From Maritimibacter alkaliphilus (GTDB taxonomy: Bacteria; Pseudomonadota; Alphaproteobacteria; Rhodobacterales; Rhodobacteraceae), in assembly GCF_019801605.1 (NCBI RefSeq), contig NZ_JAHVIT010000001.1, positions 62,001-126,000 on the forward strand: a stretch of DNA of 64,000 nucleotides, read 5' to 3'. Each line of letters starts with the position of its first letter. Within the stretch, counting starts at the first letter, position 1. This document shows positions 1 through 8,855 of the stretch, in pieces. The notes beneath the pieces are model-generated. The model was not told where the DNA came from and did not search any database. It saw only the letters and a list, made by a program, of their open reading frames with translations. A program made the position numbers and the translations under genes.

Positions 1-868
1 GCTCGAAGCTGTGCAGGCCGAGGCGGGCGACACGGTCAAGATGCAGCCCTTCTGGGGCGGCACGCTGGGCAAGGACCCGTTCAAGCAGTTCGAACTGGTG
101 CAGAACGGCGTGGCCGACGTGACCTGGGTGCTGCCCGGCTACACCGCGGGCCAGTTCCCGGAAATGGGCCTCTTCGAGCTGCCCTTCTTCTTCCGCACCG
201 CGCAGGAAGCCTCGGCCGTGGGCTGGAAGCTGAACGAGATGGGCCTGCTGACCGGGTTTGACGGCGTCCATGTCGTCGGCTTCTTCGCCGCCGAACCCAA
301 CGCGATCTTCATGAAGACCACGGTCGACAGCCTCGACGGGCTCGCCAACCTCAAGGTCCGCTCGGCTGGTGCGATCCAGGCCAAGTGGCTGGAAAGCCTC
401 GGCGCGGCGCCCCAGACGCTCAGCTCGGCCGAGTTCAACGAGGGCATCTCGCGCGGGACGGTCGATGGGGCGATCCAGGGCTGGACCGGCATGAAGACCT
501 TCAAGTCGCTGCCGCTGGTCGATCAGGCGATCGAAGCGCCTGCCGGCGCGATCCCCTTCCTGCTGCTGATGAACGAACGCAAGTGGGAAGGCCTCTCGCC
601 CGAACTGCAGGAGATCGTCATGAAGCACGGCGGCATGGCCTTCGCCGAGGCCGGCGGTGAGGCCTATGCCTCTGCCGGGGCCGCGATCCGTGAAGAGGTC
701 AAGGCCGAGGGCCGGATCGCGATCATGGAGTTGAGCGACGAAGAACTTGCCAAGTACGAAGAGGCCGCCAAGCCGATCCACGACGAGTGGATCGCCAGCA
801 CCCCCAACGGGCAGGCGGTCTATGACGCGGCGGTCGAGCTGCTGGCCGACATGCGCGGCGAAAGCTGA
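1..868 (+). CDS. dctP: TRAP transporter substrate-binding protein DctP (5' partial)
   Basis: This is the periplasmic solute-binding subunit of a tripartite ATP-independent periplasmic (TRAP) transporter, probably for a carboxylate. The reading frame is open at the left edge, so the signal peptide and about the first 40-50 residues are missing. The visible part reads like the DctP family: a KQFELVQNGVADVTWV block, the ELPFFFRTAQEA stretch, and the substrate-binding region with LKVRSAGAIQ, where the family arginine contacts the carboxylate. It ends 11 bases before the small permease gene, so the three subunits form one operon. The substrate is not evident; the racemase-like gene at the end of the operon suggests a dicarboxylate or an amino-acid-derived acid. 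The GTG at 11 is internal, not a start. Confidence 0.93.
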   Translation, partial: LEAVQAEAGDTVKMQPFWGGTLGKDPFKQFELVQNGVADVTWVLPGYTAGQFPEMGLFELPFFFRTAQEASAVGWKLNEMGLLTGFDGVHVVGFFAAEPNAIFMKTTVDSLDGLANLKVRSAGAIQAKWLESLGAAPQTLSSAEFNEGISRGTVDGAIQGWTGMKTFKSLPLVDQAIEAPAGAIPFLLLMNERKWEGLSPELQEIVMKHGGMAFAEAGGEAYASAGAAIREEVKAEGRIAIMELSDEELAKYEEAAKPIHDEWIASTPNGQAVYDAAVELLADMRGES

Positions 869-879
869 GAGAGGGCGTC

Positions 880-1425
880 ATGAACACCGCTCAGAAGATC
901 GACCGGATCACCCAGAACGCGGCCGTCATCGGCTTTTCCGGGCTCGTGGTCATGGCGCTTCTCATCACCTGGGACGGGGCGGCACGCTACCTGTGGCTGC
1001 CCCGGATCTCGGGCTTCTCGGACTATGGGGAGGTCGTCTTCCCCATCGTCATCGCAAGCTGTTTCCCGGCCGGTCTGCTGCGCCAGACCAACGTCACCGT
1101 CCGGGTCTTCGGCACGCTGGGCGGACCGCGCCTGCACGCCGCGTTGGAAGCTTTCGGCGCGCTGCTGACGCTGGCCTTCTTCGGCCTGCTCACCTGGCAG
1201 TTCATCCGCCTCACCGGCCAGTTCGAAAGCGGCGGGCGCACGACCCGCACCATCGGCCTGCCGCTGGCGCCCTACTGGTACGTCGTCACCGCCATCATGG
1301 CCGTCTGTGTCCCGGTGCAGGTCTACGTGGCCTGGTCGTGGATCAAGGCCGCGCTGCGCGGTGACACGCCCGACATCGCCGCCCTGCGCGATGGCGAAGA
1401 AGACCTTGCCGATTTCGAAGGATAA
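880..1425 (+). CDS. dctQ: TRAP transporter small permease DctQ
   Basis: This is the small membrane subunit (181 aa) of the TRAP transporter, bridging the binding protein and the large permease. It has the four hydrophobic segments expected of DctQ (roughly residues 15-35, 50-70, 90-110 and 130-155) and typical features such as a WDGAARYLW stretch after TM1 and an acidic, non-hydrophobic C-terminal tail. The ATG at 880 follows an AGAGAGGG ribosome-binding stretch, and the gene ends 6 bases before the large permease. As usual for DctQ the sequence is poorly conserved, so the call rests partly on size, topology and position between dctP and dctM. Confidence 0.93.
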   Translation: MNTAQKIDRITQNAAVIGFSGLVVMALLITWDGAARYLWLPRISGFSDYGEVVFPIVIASCFPAGLLRQTNVTVRVFGTLGGPRLHAALEAFGALLTLAFFGLLTWQFIRLTGQFESGGRTTRTIGLPLAPYWYVVTAIMAVCVPVQVYVAWSWIKAALRGDTPDIAALRDGEEDLADFEG

Positions 1426-1431
1426 GCCCTC

Positions 1432-2745
1432 ATGTTTTCCGATCCATTCGTGACCGGCCTGCTCGGGCTGGCCGCCATGTTCGCGCTGATCGTCCTGCAG
1501 GTGCCCGTGGGCATCGCCATGGGGCTGACCGGCGTGGTGGGCTGCGGCCTGATCATCGGCTTCGGCCCGGCGCTGACCCTGCTGGCGACCGAGCCCTCCT
1601 CGGCCATGTCCTCCGAGGGCTATGCCGTAATCGCCATGTTCCTGCTGATGGGCAACTTCGCCCATGTGGGCGGCCTCTCGCGCGAACTCTACAAGCTCGC
1701 CTATGTCTACCTCGGCCACCTGCGCGGCGGCCTCGTCTTTGCCACCGTCGGGGCCTGCGCGGGCTTCGGCGCGATCTGCGGCTCCTCCGTGGCGACGGCG
1801 GCGACCATGGCGCGCATCGCGCTGCCCGAGATGCTGGAGCGCGGCTATGCCAAGTCGCTGGCCGCGGGCTCCATCGCCGCCGGCGGGACGCTGGGGATGA
1901 TCGTGCCGCCCTCGGTGGTGATGATCCTCTACGGCATCCTGACCGAGAACTCGATCATCGCGCTCTTCCTCGCGGCCATCGTGCCGGGGGTCATCGCCGT
2001 GGTCTTCTACTTCATCGCCGTCTTCATCGTCGTGCGCCGCAACCCCGAGGCCGCCCCGGTGGGCGAGAAGGCCCCCTGGGCCCAACGCCGCCGGGTCACG
2101 ATCCAGAGCTGGGCCGTGGTCCTGCTGGCGGTCATGGTTTCGGGCGGGATCTACTCGGGCATCTTCACCGTGTCCGAAGCGGCCTCCGTCGGGGCCTCCG
2201 TCGCGCTGCTGCTGGCGATCTTCCGGCGCCGCCTGACGGTGAAGAACTTCCTCGCGGCGCTTGGCGACACGGCAGCCAACACCGGCATGATCTTCGTCAT
2301 GATCATCGGCGCCTCGGTCTTTTCCTACTTCGCCACGCTGTCGGGCCTGCCCGCGGCAACGGTGGACTGGATCCAGGGCCTCGGCCTGCCGCCCTTCCTC
2401 GTGCTGATGCTGCTGATGGTCTTCTACCTGATCCTCGGCGCGATCTTTGACACGATCGCCGCCATGGTGCTGACGCTGCCCTTCGTCTACCCGCTGATCC
2501 TCGGCCTCGGCTACGATCCGGTCTGGTGGGGCGTGGTCAACATCGTGGTGATCGAGCTGGGCATGATCACCCCGCCCATCGGGATCAACGTCTTCGTCCT
2601 GCACGGCATGGCCAAGGACTTGCCGCTCAGCACGATTTTCCGGGGCGTGGTGCCCTTCATCTTCGCTGACGTCGCGCGTCTGGTGGTCCTGATCACCTTC
2701 CCGGCGCTCAGCCTCTGGCTTCCGGGAGCAATGGGATGGCTGTGA
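1432..2745 (+). CDS. dctM: TRAP transporter large permease DctM
   Basis: This is the main translocation subunit (437 aa, inner membrane, sodium-coupled in characterised relatives). It contains the long series of hydrophobic helices of the DctM family and characteristic blocks: GACAGFGAICGSSVATAATMARIALPEM near residue 105 (shown here only as a location; key residues are the GSS and the ATAA), the GGTLGMIVPPS motif near residue 155, and a second ITPPIG motif near residue 380 reflecting the internal repeat. The last bases overlap the next gene by 10, which suggests translational coupling with the racemase-like enzyme. Confidence 0.96.
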   Translation: MFSDPFVTGLLGLAAMFALIVLQVPVGIAMGLTGVVGCGLIIGFGPALTLLATEPSSAMSSEGYAVIAMFLLMGNFAHVGGLSRELYKLAYVYLGHLRGGLVFATVGACAGFGAICGSSVATAATMARIALPEMLERGYAKSLAAGSIAAGGTLGMIVPPSVVMILYGILTENSIIALFLAAIVPGVIAVVFYFIAVFIVVRRNPEAAPVGEKAPWAQRRRVTIQSWAVVLLAVMVSGGIYSGIFTVSEAASVGASVALLLAIFRRRLTVKNFLAALGDTAANTGMIFVMIIGASVFSYFATLSGLPAATVDWIQGLGLPPFLVLMLLMVFYLILGAIFDTIAAMVLTLPFVYPLILGLGYDPVWWGVVNIVVIELGMITPPIGINVFVLHGMAKDLPLSTIFRGVVPFIFADVARLVVLITFPALSLWLPGAMGWL

Positions 2746-3512
2746 GAGAATATGGCAACGCGGGCACCATCGGGGTCCTGACCCCGCAGGCCAACACCAC
2801 GGTCGAGCCCGAGCTCTGGTCCCTGCTGCCTGCGCACTGGTCAATGCTGAACGCGCGGCTGACCTCGGACAAGGACACGATCGAGAAGCGGCTGGTGGAT
2901 TACACCACCAAGTTCACCGAGACCTCGGGCCAGTTCGCCAATGCCCCGGTCGACGTGCTGGCCGCGGCCTGCACCGGGGCCTCCTACCTGATCGGCGGCG
3001 CGGAAGAGGCCAAGCGTGTCGATGAGGTCCAGACTGCCCGGGGGCTGCCGTTCCTGACGGCAGCCCTCGCCTCGGTCGCTGCGCTGCGCGAGATGGGGGC
3101 GAAGAAGATCGCCCTGCTGACGCCGTATCCCGAGAGCCTGAACGAGAAGTCCACGCCCTACTGGGAGAGCTTCGGCTTCGAGGTGGTGGCCAAGTCCGGC
3201 CCCGCGCTGGAGACCACGGCCTTCCACCCGATCTATGCCATGACCGGCCCGGGCGTGTTGCAGGCCTACCGCGAGTTGTCGCGCAGCGGCGCGGATGCGG
3301 TGCTGATGCTGGGGACGGGCATGGCCACGCTCTACCCGATGATCGCCGGGGCGGAGGAGGGGCTGATCCCCTCGGTTTCGTGCAACGTGGCGCTGGTCTG
3401 GGGCTGCGTGCAGTGCAAGCCGTGGGAGGAGCTGTCGGGCCATGACCTCGAAGGCTGGACCACGGGCAAGCTCTGGCGCGAGCGGCTGGAGCTGATGTTC
3501 CCGGCGGGATAG
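2736..3512 (+). CDS. Asp/Glu racemase superfamily protein (maleate isomerase / arylmalonate decarboxylase-like)
   Basis: A 258-aa soluble enzyme of the Asp/Glu/hydantoin racemase superfamily. Two cysteines sit where the catalytic pair is expected: C79 in LAAACTGASY and C216 in SVSCNVAL. The TPQANTTVEPE segment near residues 16-26 and the MLGTG segment near 191 resemble the maleate cis-trans isomerase and arylmalonate decarboxylase branch rather than true amino acid racemases. The ATG lies inside dctM (10-base overlap), so it is the fourth gene of the TRAP operon and probably acts on the imported acid. Maleate isomerase, malonate decarboxylase and racemase roles cannot be separated by eye. Confidence 0.8.
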   Translation: MAVREYGNAGTIGVLTPQANTTVEPELWSLLPAHWSMLNARLTSDKDTIEKRLVDYTTKFTETSGQFANAPVDVLAAACTGASYLIGGAEEAKRVDEVQTARGLPFLTAALASVAALREMGAKKIALLTPYPESLNEKSTPYWESFGFEVVAKSGPALETTAFHPIYAMTGPGVLQAYRELSRSGADAVLMLGTGMATLYPMIAGAEEGLIPSVSCNVALVWGCVQCKPWEELSGHDLEGWTTGKLWRERLELMFPAG

Positions 3513-3807
3513 GGGCAGGATAGGGGAGGAGCCGCCGTCAGGGACGCTGACCCCTGATGGCGGGTTTCACTCTTTGCGGGGACCGCCGGCGGCGGGGGTG
3601 TGGCGCTACGGAATGATCCGTGCGGTAGAGGCGACAGGCCCTCGTGCCACCAGCCTCACCAATCACGCTGAGCTTTCCAGATGCCGCCCGCCCGGCCTCA
3701 GGCCGGGCAGCGCCTGCCTGCCCCCCGGCAGGCGCTTTGCGCCTCCCCAGGCAGGCGCCGCCCTTCGTGGGGGATTGCCCTGTTGGCGGCATGAGGGGCC
3801 GCGCGTT
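3513..3807. other. intergenic region with hairpin-rich DNA
   Basis: No gene is supported between the TRAP/racemase operon and the octamer repeats beside the serine dehydratase stop. The stretch contains several self-complementary elements, including a GCCCGGCC/GGCCGGGC hairpin and a run of GCAGGCG-type inverted repeats between 3715 and 3765. No clear terminator with a T tract follows the racemase gene. Confidence 0.5.
3690..3714. repeat. palindromic repeat, copy 1 (right partner at 5554)
   Basis: An 8-bp perfect stem, GCCCGGCC and GGCCGGGC, around a 3-base loop, followed by AGCGCC. The same stem plus AGCGCC recurs at 5554-5579 with a different loop (GAGA), and both copies are followed within about 80 bases by a GGCGCTTTG-type second palindrome. 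The two copies lie on either side of the serine dehydratase gene. Confidence 0.6.
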
Positions 3808-3863
3808 CAGTGGCTCAGTGGCTCAGTGGCTCAGTGGCTCAGTGGCTCAGTGGCTCAGTGGTT
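3808..3863. repeat. octamer tandem repeat at the sdaA stop codon
   Basis: Six perfect head-to-tail copies of CAGTGGCT (3808-3855) followed by a seventh copy with one change (CAGTGGTT, 3856-3863). The last base touches the stop codon of the leftward serine dehydratase gene, so the array forms the start of its 3' untranslated region. A unit of 8 bases is prone to slipped-strand length change, but because it lies after the stop codon it should not alter the protein. Confidence 0.9.
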
Positions 3864-5233
3864 CAGCAGTTCGGCACGTTCACCGCGAGACCGCCCAGGG
3901 AGGTCTCCTTGTACTTCTCGTGCATGTCCTGGCCGGTCTGACGCATGGTCTCGATCGCCGCATCCAGCGGGACGAAATGCGTGCCATCGCCGCGCATCGA
4001 GAGGCTCGCCGCGGAGACCGCCTTGATCGCCCCCAGCCCGTTGCGCTCGATGCAGGGCACCTGCACCAGCCCCTTCACCGGATCGCAGGTCATCCCGAGG
4101 TGATGCTCCAGCGCGATCTCAGCCGCATTCTCGATCTGTGCGGGCGAGCCGCCCAGCACGGCGCAGAAGCCCGCCGCCGCCATGGCCGCGGCCGAGCCGA
4201 CCTCGGCCTGACAGCCCGCCTCGGCGCCCGAGATCGAGGCGTTGAACTTCACCAGCCCGCCGATCGCCGCCGCGGTCAGCAGGAACTCGGGCACGCGGGC
4301 CTCGGTCGCGCCGGGGACGTGGTCCAGCCAGTAGCGGATCACCGCGGGCACCACGCCCGCCGCACCGTTGGTGGGGGCGGTCACGACCTGCCCGCCGGCG
4401 GCGTTCTCCTCGTTCACCGCCATGGCATAGGCCGAGAGCCAGTCGTTCACCACATGGGGCGCCGAGAGGTTCATGCCGCGTTCGGCCAGCAGCGACTCGT
4501 GGATGCCGCGCGCACGGCGCTTCACGCCCAACCCGCCGGGCAGGATGCCCTCGCCCTCGAAGCCGCGGTTGATGCAGTCGCGCATCACGTGCCAGACCCG
4601 CTGGATACCGGCGTCGAGGTCGCGCGCGCCCCGGGCGACCTCGTTGGCGCGTTTCATCTGGGCGATGGTCAGGCCGGAGTGGGCCGACATCTCCAGCATC
4701 TCGGCGGCGGATTTGAACGGGTAGGGCACCGGCGTGCCCTCGTCGGTGTCCTTGCCGGCGGCCAGTTCGGCCTCGGTCATGACGAAGCCGCCGCCGATGG
4801 AATAATAGGTCTCCTGAAGGATGACGTCGCCCTGCGCATCGGTGGCCATCAGCACCATACCATTGGCGTGGCCGGGCAGGGCGGGGCCGAAATCGAAGAC
4901 CAGATCGCTGTTGGGATCGAAGGCGAGCACGCCCAGACCCTCGGGCCGGACCTCGCGGGTCTCGTTGATGAGGGCGAGGGCCTTCTCCGCCTCTTCCGCG
5001 TCATAGGCCAGCGGCGTGAACCCCGCGAGGCCGAGGATCGAGGCCCGGTCGGTGGCGTGGCCCTTGCCGGTGAAGGCGAGCGAGCCGTGCAGCCGCACCT
5101 TGAGGCCCTTCGCGCTGAAGGGCGCGGCGCGCAGCCGGTCGAGGAAGCGCGCCGCGGCGACCATGGGGCCCATGGTGTGCGAGGAAGAGGGGCCGACGCC
5201 GATCTTGAAGACGTCGAAAACGGAGAGGAACAT
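3863..5233 (-). CDS. sdaA: L-serine ammonia-lyase (L-serine dehydratase), iron-sulfur type
   Basis: A 456-aa single-chain L-serine dehydratase that deaminates L-serine to pyruvate and ammonia in the cytoplasm. The N-terminal beta domain begins [12 protein letters not shown] and carries the family [10 protein letters not shown] motif; the C-terminal alpha domain has the cysteines that bind the catalytic 4Fe-4S cluster ([20 protein letters not shown] and QVPCIERN). The start at 5233 has a GGAGG Shine-Dalgarno 7 bases upstream; an ATG 33 bases earlier would add unconserved residues. It appears monocistronic. The stop codon is directly followed by the octamer repeat array. Confidence 0.96.
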   Translation of the reverse strand: MFLSVFDVFKIGVGPSSSHTMGPMVAAARFLDRLRAAPFSAKGLKVRLHGSLAFTGKGHATDRASILGLAGFTPLAYDAEEAEKALALINETREVRPEGLGVLAFDPNSDLVFDFGPALPGHANGMVLMATDAQGDVILQETYYSIGGGFVMTEAELAAGKDTDEGTPVPYPFKSAAEMLEMSAHSGLTIAQMKRANEVARGARDLDAGIQRVWHVMRDCINRGFEGEGILPGGLGVKRRARGIHESLLAERGMNLSAPHVVNDWLSAYAMAVNEENAAGGQVVTAPTNGAAGVVPAVIRYWLDHVPGATEARVPEFLLTAAAIGGLVKFNASISGAEAGCQAEVGSAAAMAAAGFCAVLGGSPAQIENAAEIALEHHLGMTCDPVKGLVQVPCIERNGLGAIKAVSAASLSMRGDGTHFVPLDAAIETMRQTGQDMHEKYKETSLGGLAVNVPNC

Positions 5234-5833
5234 GCGGGGCCTCCGGGGAGCAGTTGGGCCCATCACGCGCAGATCGGGGCTGGGGGTGCAAGGCCGGGAA
5301 CGACGCTTTCGGCGGATGGGACGACGTTGGGGGGATGACTGGGGGAAGGCGATCTCGGCGAGGTCGGTGGTGGATGCGCCGGGGGAGCTGCGTCGCGATG
5401 TCCCCGTTCCTCTGCCGCGCCGCGTAAGGTGCAGCGATTGCCAAATGCCGCATGGCTGCAGTGGTAATCAAGGTTTGCGGTGTGTGCGAACCTGTCGGCT
5501 CTCCACGCGCCTAGATCAGCGTCAGATCGCGGTGTGCCATCGATCCAACACCCGCCCGGCCGAGAGGCCGGGCAGCGCCGCCCCGCCTCCCGTCGCCATT
5601 GGCGCTCGGACCAATGGCGCACCAATGGCGACCGGCGCTTTGGCGCCACCCCGCGGGACGGCGCGGCCCTCGTCGACTGACGGTTGTGTTAGTTCTTGCA
5701 GCTCGGATCTTCGTTGGGCGGCGGCTCTTACACACCAGAACGCAAGGACGCTGGCACATGGAAAGCACCTTGAGTGCGCTCGCAAGCGGCATGCCTGTGC
5801 CCAACCGACCCGCTCTTGAGGCTCAACGCGCTT
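5234..5833. other. 600-base intergenic region without a supported gene
   Basis: This region separates sdaA, which starts here and reads left, from the end of the polyol operon. I find no convincing coding sequence on either strand. It holds the second copy of the GCCCGGCC hairpin (5554-5579), a cluster of CCAATGGCG repeats around 5600-5640, and a lower-GC stretch around 5440-5500. The sdaA promoter must lie at its left end, but I could not pick convincing -35 and -10 boxes. Confidence 0.5.
5554..5579. repeat. palindromic repeat, copy 2 (partner of 3690)
   Basis: Stem GCCCGGCC/GGCCGGGC with loop GAGA, followed by AGCGCC exactly as in the copy at 3690-3714. The loops differ while the stems are identical, which suggests that the folded form matters or that both derive from one mobile palindrome. 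Confidence 0.6.
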
Positions 5834-7261
5834 TCACCGCAATCCGCGGAACCGCTCCAGGGCCTCCGCAAACGCCGGCTGCACCGCTGCCACGGGGGCG
5901 ATCACCTCTGCCGTCGCGGGCCGGGTGCAGACCTCCTCGACCGACCGTCCCGCCGCCATGGCCCCCAGCCGCGCGGCCCCGAAGGCCGCGCCGTAGTCAC
6001 CGTCGGCCGGGATCTCGACCGGCAGGTCCAGCACCGTGGTGATCATCTCGAGCCAGTAGCGCGACCGGCTGCCGCCCCCCACGGCGGTGAGCGAGGTCAG
6101 CTCGGTCCCGGCCTGTCGCAGGGCCCGCTGGTTGTCCGCAAGGGCAAAGGTCACGCCCTCCAGCACCGCGCGGGTCAGCGCGGCGCGATCGGCGGAATGC
6201 GACAGCCCGTGGAACGATCCGCGCAGGGCGGCATCGTTGTGCGGCGTCCGCTCGCCCGAAAGATAGGGCAGGAAGGTCACCGGCCCGGGGGCCTGAAGCG
6301 CGCCGCCGAGGTCCCCGGTCAGCGCTTCGGGCGACTGGCCGACAAGCCCCGCGTACCACGTGATCGCGGAGGCGGCCGAGAGGATAACGCCCATCTGGTG
6401 CCAGCTGTCCGGCAGGGCGTGGCAGAAGGCATGGACCGCGCTTTCGGGCAGGGGGGCAAAACCGTCGGAGGCGGCGAAGATCACCCCCGAGGTGCCCAGT
6501 GACACGAAGCCATGGCCCGGCGTCACGATGCCGGTGCCGACACCTGCTGCCGCATTGTCACCCGCGCCGCCCGCGACCACGGTGCCGGGGCTCATGCCCC
6601 AGCGGCCCGCCAGCTCGGCCCTGAGTCCGCCGGAGGGGGCGGAGCCCTCGACCAGCGCGGGCATCTGGGCGCGGTCCATGCCGCTGGCGGCCAGCAGGTC
6701 GTCCGACCAGTCCCGCGCGCCCACGTCGAGCCAGCTGGTGCCCGAGGCATCCGACATCTCCGAGACATGTTCGCCGGTGAGCCAGAGCCGCAGGTAATCC
6801 TTCGGCAGAAGCACCTTGGCGACGTGTCCGAAGACCTCGGGCTCATGGGCCTTCAGCCAGACCAGCTTGGGCGCGGTGAAGCCGGGGAAGACGAGGTTGC
6901 CCGAGACCTTGCGGAACAGCGGATCGGCGTCCAGCGCGGCCGCCTCGACGTGGGCGCGGGTGTCGTTCCACAGGATGCAGGGGCGCAGCACCTCATCCGC
7001 CGCATCCACCAGCGTGGCCCCGTGCATCTGGCCCGAGAGGCCGATGCCGGTCACGGCGGCGAGTGCTGCAGGGGCCTCAGCCTTCAACGCGTCCAGCGCG
7101 GCCTCGCAGGCGGCGATCCAGGCTGCGGGGTCCTGCTCCGACCAGCCGTCATGGGGGCGGGAAACGTCGAGCGGCGCGGTGCGCGAGGCGACGGCGCGCT
7201 GCGTGTCGTCGATCAGGAGCGCCTTCACGCCCGAGGTTCCGAGGTCGATGCCAAGATACAT
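5834..7261 (-). CDS. xylB: xylulokinase
   Basis: A 475-aa FGGY-family sugar kinase that phosphorylates D-xylulose to D-xylulose 5-phosphate, feeding the pentose phosphate pathway. The N-terminal phosphate motif is MYLGIDLGTSGVKALL; other family blocks are LSGQMHG, CILWNDTRA, YLSGERTPHND and the C-terminal nucleotide-binding GGGSRSRYW. Length fits bacterial XylB (about 480 aa). It is the last gene of the polyol operon, starting 8 bases after the preceding kinase stop. Together with mannitol/arabitol dehydrogenase upstream it would complete D-arabitol to xylulose 5-phosphate conversion, as proposed for the R. sphaeroides locus. Confidence 0.95.
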   Translation of the reverse strand: MYLGIDLGTSGVKALLIDDTQRAVASRTAPLDVSRPHDGWSEQDPAAWIAACEAALDALKAEAPAALAAVTGIGLSGQMHGATLVDAADEVLRPCILWNDTRAHVEAAALDADPLFRKVSGNLVFPGFTAPKLVWLKAHEPEVFGHVAKVLLPKDYLRLWLTGEHVSEMSDASGTSWLDVGARDWSDDLLAASGMDRAQMPALVEGSAPSGGLRAELAGRWGMSPGTVVAGGAGDNAAAGVGTGIVTPGHGFVSLGTSGVIFAASDGFAPLPESAVHAFCHALPDSWHQMGVILSAASAITWYAGLVGQSPEALTGDLGGALQAPGPVTFLPYLSGERTPHNDAALRGSFHGLSHSADRAALTRAVLEGVTFALADNQRALRQAGTELTSLTAVGGGSRSRYWLEMITTVLDLPVEIPADGDYGAAFGAARLGAMAAGRSVEEVCTRPATAEVIAPVAAVQPAFAEALERFRGLR

Positions 7262-7269
7262 GGGAGGTC

Positions 7270-8841
7270 TCAATTCATCTGCGCCAGCTCCGCCCGATGC
7301 GCCTGCATCCGCCGGAAGATGGCATAATCGCGGTCGTAGATCGCCTGCCGCCCCGGATCGGGCGAGAGGCTGCGGCAGTGGCCCTGCATGGCCTGTGCCG
7401 CGGTGGAGAGATCGGGCGCCAGCCCGCCGGCCATGGCGGCGGCGATGGCACTGCCGAGGAGGACCCCGTCAGGCGCGTTGCGCAGGTGCACCTCGCGGCC
7501 CGTCACATCGGCATAGAGTTGCAGCAGCAGGGGCGACCGGGTGTGCCCGCCGGTGATCATCAGCCGGCGCACGGGCGTGCCCGCGCCCTCCATCTGCTCG
7601 ATGATCTGGCGCAGGCCGAGGGCGATGGCCACGGAGGCGCGCCAGTAGACGCGGAGCAGTTCGTGCCCCGTGGTGTCCAGCGACAGGCCCGAGAGCACGC
7701 CGCGCAGCAGCGGGTCGGCCAGCGGCGTCCGGTTGCCGTTGAAATCGGGCAGCACGTGCAGGTCGCGGGCGAAACCGGCGCCCTCGCGCGCCAACGCCTC
7801 GGTCAGCTGCGCCATGACCCGGTTGTGGGCCGAGATCGTGGTGGCCTTGTCGGGGTTTTTTTCGGGGGCAAAGACCCGCAGGACGTGGTCCAGCAGGGCG
7901 CCGGTGGCGGATTGTCCGCCCTCGGCCACCCATGCGCCGGGCAGGATCGCCTCGTGGTAGGGGCCCCAGATGCCGGGCGCCTGCCACGGCTCGGGCGTCA
8001 GCGCCATGATGCAGGAGGACGTCCCGGCAATCAGCGCCAGATCGCCCGAGCCCGCAGGCTGGCCACCCAGCACCCCAAGCGCCCCGGCGAAGGCGTCGAT
8101 CATGCCCGTGGCCACTTGGCAGGTCTCGCCCAAGCCAAGCTCTGCCGCCGCCTGTGCCGTGAGCGGGCCGAGTGGGGCGCCCACCGGCGTGCCAAGGTCG
8201 GGCAGGGCGGCCCGGGCGCGCAGGTCATCAAGCCCCATGGCGTCGAGGAAATCCGCCTGCCAGCCGCCGTCATGGGCGAGGTAGGTCCATTTCGCCGTCA
8301 GCGTGCAGAGCGACCGGGCATTGCTGCCGCTGGCCCGCCACGTGAGGAAATCGGTCAGGTCCCGGGCCGCGCCGAGGCGGGACCACAGATCGGGGCGGGC
8401 CTGCTTCAGCCACATCAGCTTGGGGACCTGCATCTCGGGCGACATGGCGCCGCCCATATGGTCCAGCACCCGGTGACCCGAGGCCGTGCAGCGCGCGGCC
8501 TGCGCCACGGCCCGGTGATCGAACCAGGCGATGGTGTCCTGCCCCTCGTCGCCAAGCGGCAGCGGCGCGCCGTCCCGGTCCTGCAAGACCAGCGAGCAGG
8601 TGGCGTCGAAACCGATGGCGCAGATCGCCTCCGGGGCCACCCGCGCACCGGTCACCGCGTCGCGGACCGCCGCGCAGACCGCGCGCCAGATGTCATCGGA
8701 GGCATGTTCGCCGCCGCCGCCGGGTTTTTCCCAGAGCGCGATGGGGCGGACATGGTGGGAGAGGGCCGTTCCGTCCGTCGTGAACACGCCCGCCCGAGCA
8801 GAGCGCGTCCCGACATCGACGGCACAGACATAGCGATCCAT
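7270..8841 (-). CDS. FGGY-family carbohydrate kinase, ribulokinase-like
   Basis: A 523-aa FGGY kinase of the pentulose (D-ribulokinase-type) subfamily. It starts MDRYVCAVDVGTRSARAGVF, has the family HASDDIW and IGFDATCSLV blocks, the FDHRA substrate region, the DFNGNRTPLADP stretch and the C-terminal MITGGHTRSP nucleotide site. The ATG at 8841 has a GGGAG sequence 9 bases upstream. It is one of two FGGY kinases in this operon; the xylulokinase next to it covers xylulose, so this one more likely handles ribulose or another pentulose formed from ribitol or arabitol. That assignment is inference from subfamily and context. Confidence 0.88.
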   Translation of the reverse strand: MDRYVCAVDVGTRSARAGVFTTDGTALSHHVRPIALWEKPGGGGEHASDDIWRAVCAAVRDAVTGARVAPEAICAIGFDATCSLVLQDRDGAPLPLGDEGQDTIAWFDHRAVAQAARCTASGHRVLDHMGGAMSPEMQVPKLMWLKQARPDLWSRLGAARDLTDFLTWRASGSNARSLCTLTAKWTYLAHDGGWQADFLDAMGLDDLRARAALPDLGTPVGAPLGPLTAQAAAELGLGETCQVATGMIDAFAGALGVLGGQPAGSGDLALIAGTSSCIMALTPEPWQAPGIWGPYHEAILPGAWVAEGGQSATGALLDHVLRVFAPEKNPDKATTISAHNRVMAQLTEALAREGAGFARDLHVLPDFNGNRTPLADPLLRGVLSGLSLDTTGHELLRVYWRASVAIALGLRQIIEQMEGAGTPVRRLMITGGHTRSPLLLQLYADVTGREVHLRNAPDGVLLGSAIAAAMAGGLAPDLSTAAQAMQGHCRSLSPDPGRQAIYDRDYAIFRRMQAHRAELAQMN

Positions 8842-8855
8842 TTGGGGCTCCCGGA

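Noticed and set aside
820-2844. About 670-codon minus-strand frame opposite the TRAP permease genes
   Set aside because: Low-complexity E/H/D/Q/R composition typical of antisense frames; the sense strand is conserved.
3808-3863. CRISPR array
   Set aside because: The repeats are only 8 bases, without spacers or cas genes nearby.
5511-5804. 97-codon minus-strand frame in the sdaA-xylB spacer
   Set aside because: No ribosome-binding site, arginine/alanine-rich shadow-like composition, and it crosses repeat DNA.
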